This document shows positions 1 through 12,903 of a stretch of 64,000 nucleotides of DNA, in pieces; position 1 is the first letter of the stretch, and every line of letters begins with the position of its first letter. Origin of the DNA: Cololabis saira (taxonomy: Eukaryota > Chordata > Actinopteri > Beloniformes > Belonidae); the NCBI RefSeq assembly GCF_033807715.1, contig NC_084607.1, positions 12,812,941-12,876,940 of the forward strand. The letters run 5' to 3'. Both the position numbers and the translations under genes were made by a program. The notes beneath the pieces were generated by a model. It was given only the letters and a program-made list of their open reading frames with translations, did no database searches and was not told the DNA's origin.

Positions 1-284
1 GAATTGAGGAACTCTGCCATATGGTGTAGGCCTATTTTAATACATTAAGATTCAGACGTTTTAGGGCCAATCCCAATACACCCCCTACTTTCTCCCACTA
101 GCCCTCCCTCACTACCATTACCCCTAAAAAAGAAGCCACAGATTTTAGGGCACTTGAAATCTTCCCAGGGCCCTGTCCCACTACCCCTACTTTTCAGCAT
201 CACCCCTAAATTTTGCGTGCTACGTCACTGCGTGGTTTACGTTTCGGTACGTAAGCAACTGCGTAGTTACGTTTGCACATACGT

Positions 285-380
285 CACACCCTGTAGCGGC
301 GCGCAACGTACGTGCGCATCGCCGCATACCCTACGGCGTAGGCTCTGCATCGATTTAACGAGGAACCATAAATCAGGCTT
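285..380. repeat. Partial copy of GGCGTAGG miniature element
   Basis: This stretch ends in CTACGGCGTAGGCTCTGC, a TTTAACG stretch and AACCATAAATCAGGCTT. The same end occurs at about 1340-1383 and 14265-14313. The left end is not recognisable, so the copy is truncated or diverged. It lies inside the larger element at 165-1830. Confidence 0.6.
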
Positions 381-1209
381 TACAGTCTTGTCAACTAGAC
401 CGCCGAGTCTATTCTCTGTTATAGAGCTCAGAAATGATGTTATAGACCACTGTGTCTATATCTATCTAAATAGATTGTGTAATTTTAGACCAGTTATGTT
501 GGGTTTTTTTTGTATTTAAGCTGTATCAAAGATGGAACTGAGTCAGTCCGTGACTATCTGAGTTTTCAGAGCCATGTGATTGACAGCTGTCAGGCCTATG
601 TGTGTGTGTGTTCTTCTGAACAAGTTTGTGACTTTACTCTGCTTTCTGCAGCATAGGCCTATAGGCTTGCTTGGCTCAATAAAAGGGAGAATAAATGTTG
701 TTTGGATGAGGTGTTGTTGAACGTTAAAATGACTATCATAAGGGCCCATCGAGAATGCTCCGCCCCCTCTGCACTGAGACCCACGCTCCGCCACTGGTCA
801 CACCATATCAGGAAGCAGAGAGCCAAAAGCTGTTTTAATTTCAGCTGTAGCGCTGTTAATATGCCACTTTATTAAGTTTTAATATTTTTTCAGGCGTAAA
901 AGTAACCATTAAGATCCCCAACCTTGGCTCAGTTTATCCAAATAACGCCTGTTAAGAAATTTGATCCGATGTTTTCGGAGAAGAGCCTCCGGCTCGGAGC
1001 AGCAGCAGCTCACGGTCGGGTCAACCTGCGCCATCGTCCCGGCCCGGGGAGAAACCTGCAGCTCTGTGGAGAATTACCGCTGGCTGAAATAAATCATTTA
1101 GGAAAATAAATGTTGGTTTAATAGATGAAATCTAACATTTGTAGCTACGCCTGTTAAGAAATTTGCTCCGAAAATTTCGAGATGAGTACAGCCGGCTGCC
1201 GGCTCGGGA

Positions 1210-1383
1210 GCTGATTTATGGTTCCGCGTTAAATCGACGCAGAGCCTACGGCGTAGGGTACGGCGTAGGGTACGGCGTAGGGTACGGCGTAGGGTACGGC
1301 GTAGGGTACGGCGTACGGAGCGCGTCACCGCGCAACCTACGCCGTAGGCTTTGGGTCGGTGTAACGCGGAACCATAAATCAGC
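1210..1383. mobile_element. GGCGTAGG miniature element with 12-bp tandem array
   Basis: The ends are inverted: CTGATTTATGGTTCCGCGTT on the left and AACGCGGAACCATAAATCAG on the right. The core, about 1247-1314, is a tandem array of the 12-mer TACGGCGTAGGG with nearly six copies. Because 12 is divisible by three, the array is open in several frames and produces spurious Arg- or Tyr/Gly-rich ORFs on both strands. It resembles fish miniature inverted-repeat elements. A third copy, without the expanded array, lies just upstream of camsap3 at 14184-14313. Confidence 0.75.
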
Positions 1384-2490
1384 CTTTATTCTGGCGAGGT
1401 TTGAAAAAGACTTTGCAACAACGGGCAAACCAGTGATTATGTACATTCACTGAGTGAATATTATGAAAGTAAATTATATATTTCTCGCTAGAAATGTAAT
1501 CAAAACGCATTTTTATGCAGAAACTAACTCAAAATATTGATTTTATTCACTAAACAATAAGAAATGTCCGCTATGTTTTTTTTTTTTGATTCAGTCCGCA
1601 AATGACGACGAAAAGCATTCTGGGAAATTTTTCTGACCCTAGGTCAGCTAGGGTGCATCTGAAAACCCTAGCTGTGAAGGGCCAGATTCATAGCCACTAC
1701 CCCTTGTTTTCCCCACTACCACTAGTTGAAAAGAGGAATTGGGACACCACTACCCTATCGGGAACGCGCAAAATTTAGGGGTAGGGCTGAAAAGTAGGGG
1801 TAGTGGGTATTGGGACAGGGCCTTATTGTCATTGTACGAGCCGAGGTATACAACGAAATTAAAAAGCAGCACAGAGTGGTGTTTTCCTTCAAAAAAATTT
1901 GTAAGTAAAAAGTAGAATAAGTATAAAATAAAATATTACAAAATAAAATAGAATATACTCTGGTATATACCAGGTATATACAAAAAATGTGCAACAGTGC
2001 AGCAGTGCAAACATATAGCATAACATATATTAATGTTTATATGGTGTGATAGTCACTGAAAATAAGGCTTTGTGCCAGTCTAAGCCATAATGCTTGTTCT
2101 TAAGTTTCACCCCATGCACAATTCAGTCAAAATATATTTTTTCTTTTGATGTCTAGAAAAAGTAATAATTTCCTCAAGTCAGTCATTTTTTAAACAGTCT
2201 ATGTTCGGCATGCACCTGTCATTAATCTTATTTCCTGTTAATGTGCACGTAAATGTTTCTGCAATGCGCCATAGCACGCATATTAATATGCACAAATCAA
2301 AAATAGGCTACGATGCGTTGCAGATGTTAAAACTACCATCAAAAAATAAAGTGTCGTATACCTCAAGTACATGTCACAAAACGGGATTAAAAAAAATGTT
2401 ATACAGATATATAGTACGCTTACAGCATAAGCAATTTTATACAAGATTCATACTTTGTTCAGAGAAAAAAAGTTCAAAGCATCTCCTGTA

Positions 2491-3090
2491 GGGTTGCCAA
2501 CTCCCTGAAAAATAAATAAGGGACACCTCATCGGCAGGGCCAACCCCATTGCCTTCACCCCTTCCTGGCGTGGCTTTTTTTGTGAGTGAAACGATTTTTT
2601 AACTATTTGACCCGAACCTGAATTGACTTAGATGCATATTTTTGAATGCCATGAACACATAGAAAACAAATTATTATCCAGCAATTCACTTTAATACAAA
2701 ATAACAAAATGAACTGAATACAATAAGTATCTTTCTTAAACAGAAACTGCTTAACTCCTGCCTAACTTATAATTGTATAAAATATAAAACAATAGAAAGA
2801 AAGCAGAATACCCATTCTGTAATATTGCACATTTTTAGTGCAATAACAAAAGTCTGTAGAAAACATATTTGTTCCTCAAAGGCCATGACTGTAGGCTACA
2901 GTAAAACAGAAAAAAACAACTTATGAACTCACCAGCTCAATGCCATTTTCCATTGGCATTTTATAACTGTTTTTTGACTCTCACAGTAATACGGGACAAA
3001 GTGCGTCCCTTTTCAGCTCAATACGGGACGCGTACTTTAGTTTATAAATACGGGACGATTCCATTTTTCAAGGGATGGTTGGCAAATCTG
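2491..3090. mobile_element. DNA-transposon-like repeat with imperfect inverted ends
   Basis: The left end reads GGGTTGCCAACTCCCTGAAA followed by AATAAATAAGGGAC. The reverse complement of the right end (around 3040-3090) reads TTTGCCAACCATCCCTTGAA followed by AAATGG and GTCCCG, an imperfect inverted match. The interior is AT-rich and non-coding. The element ends about 230 bp upstream of the xab2 start codon and just before the promoter motifs. No target duplication was found. Confidence 0.5.
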
Positions 3091-3099
3091 CAGCGCAGG

Positions 3100-3320
3100 A
3101 CCGTTACTTAGCAACGCAGAATGCTGCTTAGCAACGCTTCCACATCCGGAAAAGAAAGAACTACAGAACTGAACACGGTTGTAGTTCTTTATTCCGCGAC
3201 TGCGCATAGCGAAGTAACCGGAAGTCCTCCATAGAACTACATGCCTCGCGCGTGCTAGCTACTTTAGCTTGATCGAATTAGCATTGTTTTTCTTGGAAGT
3301 GTCATCCTCTCCTTGAAGCA
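3100..3320 (+). promoter_or_regulatory. Probable xab2 promoter (X-box, ETS and NRF1-like motifs)
   Basis: The 220 bp before the xab2 start codon hold a cluster of housekeeping-type motifs. GTTACTTAGCAAC at 3103-3115 resembles the RFX X-box palindrome, and a second half-site TTAGCAACGC lies at 3128-3137. ETS cores are CCGGAA at 3146-3151 and ACCGGAAGT at 3217-3225. An NRF1-like TGCGCATAGC lies at 3201-3210. There is no TATA box. This fits a broadly expressed splicing-factor gene. Motif identity is read by eye and occupancy is inferred. Confidence 0.5.
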
Positions 3321-6300
3321 ATGCCTTCTTTAACAGGAAAAGCTGATGTTATTTTTGTAAGTTACACCACCATTCATATTGTTATCTATCATTATCTTTT
3401 TGACAGTATGCGATAACTTGGAGTCATTTACTTTCCCATGTTGCTACGCTGACTGAAAACGTTGCGTTAACGATATTAAAGTTATCGTTTGCAGTTAGAC
3501 ATTTGTGTTGTATATAAATTAAAATAATGGCTGATAGATATCGTCACTGCATACTTTCAATAACAACAATTTGTTGTTACAAACTGCTAAGCTATAATGT
3601 TGGCTGTGGCGAAGGTAACTCAAATAACAGTACACTTAACCCTGAGTTGATTGTCTGATATTAGTTAGTTAGTTAGTTAATATTTATTTTGGTCAATCAC
3701 AAAAAATCAACAAACAAGATAACACAGGTTTTTCCCTGGTCAACATTGTGATTATTTTGACCGAAAAGGTGTGGGCTTGAAGCATAAAGCTTATCTTGCC
3801 CTCCTTTTAACAGAATAGAATATACAAAAAGAACAAATGAAGTATCATAAGTCTACACAAAGTAATAATAATAATAACAATATTTCAATTTTCAATTTTC
3901 AATTTTATTTATTTGGTAAGGGACAACGTACATCAATCAGCATTTTTTTTAAAGAAACAAAAAATGTAGATGCACCCAGATTGCAGCCATAGGCTGGTTT
4001 ACATCGGTAGTCCCCCTGCCAGATGTAATCAGCAAAAATCATACAAACAACAATAATAACAATCACAAAAAAAAGAAAGCAATATAGCACACATAACATG
4101 GCATATGCATTCACAATAGAGGTCAATGACAATAAAAACAGTGCTGGGGAAATGAATGGTTTAAGAACTAAAGTGCTGTAGTGCTATTTTGTAACTGCTG
4201 TGGTACATGGCACAATAATGATGATAATAATAACCGTAACAGTAACAATAACATTAATAGCGATAATAATGATAGCTCTGAAAACAGAAAGTGAAAAGAT
4301 GCTAAGGAAACCGACAAAACCAGTTTAAGTTGTCATTTTATCTCATGCATGTGTGCATTCTTCTTTGTTTCCTTATTGTGTTTCTATATATGTGTCCATT
4401 ACCTTTGCTTTGAATAATATCTTGTATGCTTTTATTGAGTTTTGTTTTGTATGTGATTTCTGTTAGGAAGATGATGATCTTCCTTATGAAGAGGAGATTA
4501 TTAGAAATCCGTACTCGGTCAAGTGCTGGATGCGTTACCTTGAATTCAAACAGAATGGAGCAAAATCTACCCTCAACATGATCTATGAGCGGGCCCTGAG
4601 AGAACTGCCTGGCAGGTAACAGACATTTAAAGGTTTAAGGAAAAGCATGCACGTCAAAGTATAATGAATATGGCTGTAGAGACCAGTAGCTTCTTGGATA
4701 ACCATATAATTAGTTACGACCATACAGTAAGGTTGAATATTCTAGTTGCTATTGAAATGGTAAATCGCCATCCATAATCTATGGCTAAAGTGTGACTATC
4801 ACTATTTTACATTGGTTAAAGAAATATGGCTACATACTTTGACCTTCCATTGTCTTGTTAAACTTTTTTCTTTTTTTTTTTTCAACTGACTCTTTTAACA
4901 ACAATTTCCTCCTTGTTTACAGCTACAAACTCTGGTACAATTATCTGAGAGAGAGACGTAAACAAGTCAAAGGAAAATGTGTCACTGAACCAGTCTATGA
5001 GGAAGTCAATAATTGTCATGAAAGGGCACTGGTGTTCATGCATAAGGTAATATTTAGTCAATCCAATACAAAGAAACACATTTACTGTATCAAAACAACA
5101 ACAACGTGGGACCAAATAAGGGACTGTTGGATTTGTGCTTGAGGCTAACCAACTTTTTCTTTTGTTAAATTAGATGCCAAGGATATGGCTTGATTACTGC
5201 CAGTTCCTTGTGTCTCAGTGTAAGATGACAAGAAGTCGACGGACATTTGATCGTGCACTCCGGGCCCTACCTGTAACTCAGCACCCACGGATCTGGCCTT
5301 TGTATCTCCGCTTTGTCCGTAACCTACCCCTGCCTGAGACAGCCATCCGGGTGTATCGCAGGTACCTTAAGGTGAGAATGTAGTTCACATCCTAGTTCCA
5401 TACAGTGCTTTTCATTTAGGATGTCTTGAAATTAATCAATTTTTACTTTGCACATTGCAGACTTTGAAGGCAAATTACTATTTATTGCTAAAAAAAATAT
5501 GATTATTGTTATTATTATTTTTTTATGAGTTGCATATGTCATATTTATTATCCACCATGAAGAATGTAGAACTCTGATGCTTTTTAAGATAAATTTGGAG
5601 GGGACACTCATTTCATACTGTTCTCATAAGTACATAGATTGTAATCTGGGGATTTTGAAGTGTGCCATAAGCATTTTTGGTTTTATTTGTGAAGATTGTT
5701 TTTTGATGTTCAGGTACAAGTAATTGGATAAGTGTTCCTAGGATACTATGAATAACATCTGTCAACTGTGGATGTTAGGGCACTGTAAAAGCTTAACCAT
5801 TATTTCCCTGGGGCTGAAGGAAGTTATTTGTTACCCTTTCTGCTAATCAATTGGACTTCCTCCTTGTTTGCTCAGGAGTTATTTTCACTCTTCTTATGCA
5901 CATGTGACGTGTTGTAAGCAAGCACTGTGAATCCCCTTGTTGTTGAATTGTGCTATAGAAATCAAATAAATACATTTAAATGGAGATACTTCCAACATTT
6001 TTGGAATAGATTTTGTGGATGAGCTCACACCAGAAAGAGTGATGCCATTCCAAGTGGAGTTAAGAAATTAAATGTTATTTGTGGGGGGTGTTTAGATGAA
6101 TCAAAAATGTCATATCTTCTCTGTACACCTCACAGCTTTCTCCAGAAAACGCAGAGGAATACATCGACTACTTGCGGTCTGTTGGCCGCCTGGATGAAGC
6201 AGCTGTGCGTCTAGCTGCTATCGTTAATGATGAAAGCTTTGTGTCCAAAGAGGGCAAGTCTAACTATCAAGTACGTTTTTTTTATTTCATATCAAGTACT

Positions 6301-9300
6301 TGGTAGCATATCTGCCTCTGAAGCTGAACATTTTGTAATATTTTTATGTCTGTATTTTCTTTTCAGCTGTGGCATGAGCTGTGTGACCTGATCTCACAGA
6401 ACCCTGATAAGGTGACCTCTCTAAATGTTGGAGCTATCATACGAGGAGGCTTAACTCGCTTCACCGACCAACTTGGAAAACTTTGGTGCTCTTTGGCTGA
6501 TTATTACATCAGGAGCGGACACTTTGAGAAAGTGAGCTTAAACTTTTATAATAAATCACTTTACTTATTGAAGAGCATTCATCAAAAAAAAGTGGCCTTT
6601 TTTTATATTAATTTTGCTTCAGTGTAGTTTGTTGATTATTTTTGAGCTTTTTTTTTATGTCTCTGTTTAATTTTTTCTCAGGCGCGTGATGTCTATGAGG
6701 AGGCCATCCTAACAGTGGTAACAGTCAGGGATTTCACACAAGTGTTCGATAGTTATGCTCAGTTTGAGGAGAGCATGATTGCTGCTAAGATGGAGACCAC
6801 TGCTGAGATGGGACAGGATGAAGAAGGTTAAGTTGGATTCAATAACATCATTAACAATCTTTGCTTCCACCTGTCTTGTTTTGCATCCTTACACTTTGCT
6901 ACTCTGTGCTCACAGACGACATAGACCTGGAGCTTAGACTGGCACGCTTTGAGCAGCTAATAGCCCGTCGCCCCCTTCTGCTAAACAGCGTACTCTTGAG
7001 GCAGAACCCCCACAATGTCCATGAGTGGCACAAACGGGTGAAACTGTATGAGGGGAATCCACGGCAGGTGAGTATTAAGATTGTTAGACACCAAACTTAG
7101 GAAGCAGTGGAGATGAAAGGCTCCCTGCTGTAAAACAAAAAGAACAGAAAAAAAACAAAATTTTTACCATGTTGTATAAAGGCCCATACACACAAAACTT
7201 TACCTTCCTGAAACGCTTTGTGAAATGCAGAAACCATAGACGAAGTTATGACCGTGATTCAGGATAGACCATCTTTGCCAGTCACGACCAGAAACACTTT
7301 TTTCCATTAGTTTGTTTTAAAAGGGCCTTAGCGCCTGTATGCTGTTTAACAAAAATCTATCTGGTATTATGACTTTGCTAATGAATCCATACACAATCTA
7401 TTCTTTGCAGATCATAAACACGTATACTGAGGCAGTACAGACGGTGGATCCAATGAAGGCCACAGGAAAGCCTCACTCTCTCTGGGTGTCCTTTGCTAAA
7501 TTCTATGAGGAAAATGAGCAGCTGGATGATGTAAGTCATTGACTCTTTCTTTCTCAGGGATTATACAGACCCTTTGAACTTAATACCACATTTGTTTTTC
7601 TAATCTTTTTCTAATCCGTCATGTATTTATTGACTGTAGGCCAGGACAATTTTTGAGAAGGCTACCAAGGTGAACTACAAGCAGGTAGACGACCTTGCTG
7701 CAGTGTGGTGTGAATATGGAGAGATGGAGCTTCGTCATGAAAACTATGAACAGGCGCTACGCATACTGAGGGTAACACTCATCACACAAATATTTGTGCA
7801 GTCAATAAAGCACCTTCTCTTATTTTTTTAAGTTTGCATGACCTTGCATTATGTCTTTCCCTCTGTGGAAAGACTGAATGTACTAAAAAGAGACACAGGT
7901 AAAGAGGAATCAAAAGGCATTAAGAAAAAGAGAGATCTTTGTTCCTTTGCAGTATTTTTAAAGCAGTTTCATTTCAGTAAGATGAACAATCAATTTCATA
8001 TATTTGTTGTTTTGTTCAGATTTTCATTTATAATCACATAAAAATTTCTTGTAGATTATAAACATTTGTGACTAATTACATGTTAATATTTAAGTTTATT
8101 TTAAAATAGGGCATGATCTGTCAATGTTATGTCACGTGTTGAATATTTGCAATAAGGGACCCGTTTACATAATCTCTTACAAGTCTCCTCACTCATTTGT
8201 CTGGGTCAGTTTTGACATTTGAGAGATTATTTCACATGTTCTGCTGAAACTGACTCCTCAGTCACATGTAGGGGGACAGGAAAGCAGGATACAATCACCA
8301 GACATCACCAGAGAAAAACATGTCCAATTTAACCTAGAGTATTAGTAACATCTAGTGTTGAGAACCTGCAACAGCACTTGTAAAACATCCTAATGTTTTC
8401 TAAAACACACATACCGGTAGTATACTTTCCCTTTGGTTACTATGTAAACATTGAGACGGGGCATAGATGTTTACTCTTTTCTCTGATGTTTTACTTGAAC
8501 AAAATCATCTGCATAGTGTACAACATGTACAAAACACTGCATATGAATTATGAACATGTTCAGCAAAGTTCATGTGACGGATTGCATTTTTGCAAAATAA
8601 ATGAAAGTCTATATATATTTCTGTGTCATGTACAGTAAGTGGTCTATGGGGAATACAAGGCTCAATGTGTATGTATATTTATTATTGCAGAAAGCTACAG
8701 CCATCCCATCCAGGAAAGCAGAATACTTTGATGCCTCTGAGCCAGTACAAAACCGAGTTTACAAGTCCTTGAAGGTCTGGTCGATGTTGGCAGACTTGGA
8801 GGAAAGTCTAGGCACTTTTCAGGTATGTAATGTTTATATTTATACATATATTTTTCAGCCCCTTATGTCAATAGTTAAGTGTGCAGTATGTATGATTCAC
8901 ACAACAAGCAAGTTCATGTTTGCAGTTGATTTTTTTAATCATTTTTATTTTCTCTCTCTCTCTCCTCAGTCTACCAAAGCTGTGTATGACCGCATTATTG
9001 ATCTTCGCATCGCTACTCCACAGATCATTATTAATTATGCCATGTTTCTTGAAGAGCACAACTACTTTGAGGAAAGCTTTAAAGTAATGATATGTAGCTA
9101 ATAAAGCTAAACTATTACCATTTAAAAACAATATTTACACAATTTCAGATTCCTTTCAGTAAGTGTTTTACATGTCTGGTAATGTTTTTTCAGGCATATG
9201 AGCGAGGCATTGCTCTCTTCAGGTGGCCAAATGTTTATGATATCTGGAACACTTACCTGACCAAGTTCATAGATCGTTATGGAGGCAAGAAGCTGGAAAG

Positions 9301-11486
9301 AGCCAGAGATTTATTTGAACAAGCTTTGGATGGCTGTCCTGCAAAGTTTGCCAAGAGTAAGTAAATATAATATGTTAACGGCAACAATTTTTATAGATTC
9401 CTTTTTTGTTTCTTTCGCCATTTTTGACATTTACCAAAGAATTTTCTGTTTTTGTCTTCAGCTGTATATCTGTTATATGCCAAACTGGAAGAGGAGTATG
9501 GATTGGCGCGACATGCCATGGCTGTCTATGAAAGGGCAACGCAGGCAGTGGAGACTCAGGAGAGACATCATATGTTCAACATCTACATCAAGAGAGCAGC
9601 TGAAATTTATGGAGTGACATACACCAGAGCAATTTATCAGAAGGCTATTGAGGTAACGTAGCATTATTCTTATCTCTTTAAAAATATAATTGAAAATCTT
9701 CTATAGTAAGTCTTAGCAAAAATGTTAAAAAAAAAAAAAAGTCTTGCCGAATAAAATTACAGGATTCAATAAGGACTGGTCTTAAATATATTCACCATTC
9801 TCTGTTTGTTTTACCTTGATGACTGGAAAATGTAATCACTAGCATTTTTTCCAAGCCTTTTCTGGAGTGTTTGAAACGATACTTTGGCAGTAATTGGAAG
9901 TACACAGATATGGACTGGGCCAGTAACAATAATAATTCTGTTTCAAGTGTCTAAAATTGTATCCTTTGAGCCAATGTTGAATTGCATGATATCATGTCAT
10001 TTACATTCATCCAGGTCCTTCCTGATGAGCATGCAAGAGAAATGTGTCTGCGATTTTCTGACATGGAGAGTAAACTGGGTGAGATTGATCGAGCCAGAGC
10101 CATCTACTCCTACTGCTCCCAGATCTGTGACCCGAGGGTGAGAGGATCAACTTCCTCCCTTTAAAATGGCAAATGACAAAATAGCAATATTTTTATTCTT
10201 TAACGCCTTTTTGGTCTTTCTATTAACTTGATCTTTTAGGTGACAGCTAATTTCTGGCAGACCTGGAAAGAATTTGAGATACGTCATGGAAATGAGGACA
10301 CCATCAGAGAGATGTTGAGGATCAAACGCAGCGTCCAGGCTACCTACAACACACAGGTCAACTTTATGTCTTCTCAGATGCTGAAGGCCACAACAAGCTC
10401 CACAGGCACTGGTGAGAGAATCTGGACAAAACTAATGGGGGGGAAAAGAGAGAGAGAGAGATTCATGTATGTATGTGTGTGTGTGTATATATATCAATCA
10501 TCTGGTGATTTTTTTTTTTGGGTGGCTTTATTGCTTCAAAACATGGCATGCAGCTTCCACAACGGAGGTTTTAGTTTTCTTCTACGCCCTGTGCGCGCTC
10601 ACAACCATTCAACTCATGAAGAGTAATGCCATCTAGTAGCACAAATGTGCCACTACATGCAAAGTATAACCTTGAAGTTTTGGATGTCTCAAAGTTAAAA
10701 TACAGACTACAAAAATGTGCTAGTCAAACTAGTGTTTGTATACCAAAAATACAATAAAATAAACATATTGGGGGGCCATTTTACCAATAGCTCTAGAAAT
10801 TTGCGTATGTATGTATGTATGTATGTATGTATGTATGTAGATATGTAGATATGTATGTAAATAGATACATTGGAAAATAAATAGATAGAAAGAAATAGAT
10901 AGATAGAAAACTCAAAACTCTGCATTTGTCCAATTATTCTTCATATCTTTCAGTGTCAGATCTTGCTCCAGGCCAGATGGGAATTGATGATATGAAAATG
11001 TTGGAACAGAAAGCACAGCAGCTCGCAGCAGAAGCCGAGCAGGACAAACCCAAACCCAAAGAAAAGATCCTCTTTGTCAGGTTTGTTATTCATTCTTTTT
11101 CTTTTTCTTTTTTTTTTTGTTTTTTACACTTCAAGGGAACAGTTTGAGGTAAGTCTTGGCTTTGATAAGAATACTGTAAATCATAAGGGCACCATTTTTA
11201 CTTGTCTGCCTATTGTAGGAGCGACACTTCTCGTAGTGAGTTGGCTGAGCTTGCAAAACAGGCCAATCCTGATGAGATCAATATTGATGATGACGATGAA
11301 GATGATGATGACCAAGGACCAGATGGTGAGTGTCAAGCACAGGGGGGAAGCAGACATTTGAATATGCATGTTTTTAATTATATTGATGCATTTACTAATT
11401 TTCTTACATTTCTGACCTTCACAGAGGTGCAGCTTGAGCAGAAGAGTGTCCCAACTGCTGTCTTTGGAGGGCTTAAGGATGACTGA
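3321..11486 (+). CDS. xab2: XAB2 / SYF1 pre-mRNA splicing factor (HAT-repeat protein), complete
   Basis: This is a scaffold of the spliceosome-associated Prp19/XAB2 complex in the nucleus, also linked to transcription-coupled repair through XPA binding (family knowledge). Nineteen coding exons: 3321-3356, 4467-4615, 4923-5046, 5174-5371, 6136-6270, 6367-6531, 6682-6826, 6916-7067, 7411-7530, 7640-7771, 8691-8822, 8970-9083, 9194-9356, 9462-9652, 10015-10137, 10240-10411, 10954-11080, 11219-11325, 11425-11486. All introns are GT-AG and the sum is 2547 nt, giving 848 aa; human XAB2 is about 855 aa. The start codon at 3321 gives the short first exon [12 protein letters not shown], followed by [20 protein letters not shown]. 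The body is tandem half-a-TPR repeats with recurring W..Y..FE and ARxIYERA patterns. The C-terminus has [20 protein letters not shown], an acidic D/E run, and the family ending [13 protein letters not shown]. No breaks or stops were seen. Confidence 0.97.
3357..4466. other. xab2 intron 1 with a repeat-like segment
   Basis: This 1.1 kb intron holds no coding sequence I can support. About 3890-4140 (starting near TTTATTTATTTGGTAAGGGA and containing GCAGCCATAGGCTGG) looks like an interspersed fish repeat, judged from general appearance only. AT-rich trinucleotide runs (AATAAT) occur at 3861-3880 and 4216-4270. Confidence 0.35.
5760..5985 (+). repeat. Possible retroelement 3' tail in xab2 intron 4
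   Basis: The end of this stretch, TTGTGCTATAGAAATCAAAT followed by AAATACA, resembles the TGTGCTATA(T)AAATAAA tails common on fish non-LTR elements. No coding part is recognisable. The assignment rests on the tail motif alone. Confidence 0.3.
10439..10900. repeat. Simple repeats in xab2 intron 16
   Basis: Short arrays are visible: (AG)n near 10447-10460, (GT)n near 10468-10487, and an ATGT/GTAT tetranucleotide array at about 10805-10858 followed by ATAG-type repeats. They generate the tyrosine/isoleucine-rich spurious ORF on the minus strand. No other function is seen. Confidence 0.7.
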
Positions 11487-12903
11487 AAGATAACTCACAG
11501 AATTTTGCAAAGATGAAGAGTTCTGATTTATCTTAGATTTTGAATAAATGATCAGTTGTATCCTTATTAGATAGAATATTACAATGAAAAAAAAATGAAA
11601 GTGTTTTGATAGTTCAGTAAACAAATGTATACTTGTTTTGGCCACATGGTGTCAGTCTTTTTTAGGTATGAGCCTCGATATTTGTGCAGTTGAGCATTAT
11701 TTTTTTTTTTTCTCCTATGAATACTAATCAAAGATTACATGATCACTGTTTCTGGTATATTTAGTCTTTTTGGAACTACTTTATACATTTATTTTGGAAC
11801 AACTTTTTATAAAATTGTTAAATGTAAATGCTTTTGCGCCATTAAGAAATGTAAAGATCTTTCTCTGACGGGAGGCAGTTCTGTGTTAGAAAACATGGGC
11901 GGAGCATATTTTCTTCAGCATGAATTGGTCATCTGAAAGTGGAGCTGAACATTAAAGTCTCACCTTTGTTTACTCAAGTATCATACGTGTATGACTTACT
12001 TTTCTGTCACAGGTCATGCAGTATTACCTTGGAATTTCTAAAGACACTCTTGGCACACTTGTTGACTAATTATATTATGTAAGGTGATTTGAAAAAGAAA
12101 ACTATTTTTGATATCTTTAAAAATTCCACATATAAACAGTCTGGCAATTTTAGGCATTAAAGGTTTTTTTTATTTTACTACACTTTACATCTTGTCATCT
12201 TGTTTGTAAATTGGACGCCAGCAGTTTAGTTTATGATGAGCTGCTACCTTTAAATATCTGACACTTTATTTTCCCTTTAATCCTTTTGTTTAGGAAAAAA
12301 AACAAATCTATACACATCCAGTAACCTCAGAATGGGAGCTGAACATTTGGGTCTCAGGAAATTATAGTATATGTATAGTCTGGGAAGAACATCAAAAGTT
12401 TCACTCCATGTCCTTTTAATTACGAACCTATCATAAGAATCAAATTGAAGACTGGAGAGAGGAAAAAAAAAACATTTGACTACAAATAATTGTTTCTTTC
12501 ATAATTAGATTAAAATGGCTGAGAAGTAATCCTCTTACAAAGTAACTGCTGTGGTGAGCTTGAAAAGTTCTAGCAATTTTGAGCCTCATGTGATTCGGCA
12601 CTCAAGTTTTTTTTTATTTTCCAATGTTGATGTTAACCTCAAAAACAAAGAAATAGAAACTCAGTATTTACAGTATCATTAAACATACATGTCATTTAAG
12701 CCTTGTGATAGCAATGAGTACTATATTTTCTATGTTACCCTGATGACATTTTTTTTTTATTTGTACACAACAGAGTTGGCACTAAAATCTGTGTATATAA
12801 AGGTGATGTCTGTAAAGAATGCTGCTCCTGTATTGTGTAGTTTAAACAAACACAAAAGATGAGAAGGTAGTATTTCTCGTTCCCTTACAACTATCCCCTC
12901 AGG
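11487..12903 (+). other. xab2 3' UTR and downstream intergenic DNA
   Basis: A polyadenylation signal AATAAA lies at 11543-11548, only about 57 bp after the stop codon, which suggests a short 3' UTR. The rest up to 12903 is AT-rich with no supported gene. The ORFs in it lack family similarity or splice context. Confidence 0.6.

Larger units (their letters stand above)
165..1830. mobile_element. Non-autonomous DNA transposon with inverted ends
   Basis: The segment 171-221 (GGCCCTGTCCCACTACCCC..., ending near AAATTTTGCG) recurs as its reverse complement at 1758-1824, which reads AAATTTAGGGGTAGG and later GGGACAGGGCC. Such long inverted ends about 1.6 kb apart indicate a DNA transposon. No transposase-like reading frame lies between them, so it is non-autonomous. 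It contains a partial and a full copy of the GGCGTAGG element listed separately. A similar CCCCTAC-rich stretch at 60-140 may be a second, older end. I see no convincing target-site duplication, so the superfamily is open. Confidence 0.55.

Noticed and set aside
1098..1453. Overlapping Arg-rich and Tyr-Gly-rich ORFs on both strands
   Set aside because: They are translations of the 12-bp tandem array in a miniature element. Since 12 is divisible by three, the frames stay open by chance.
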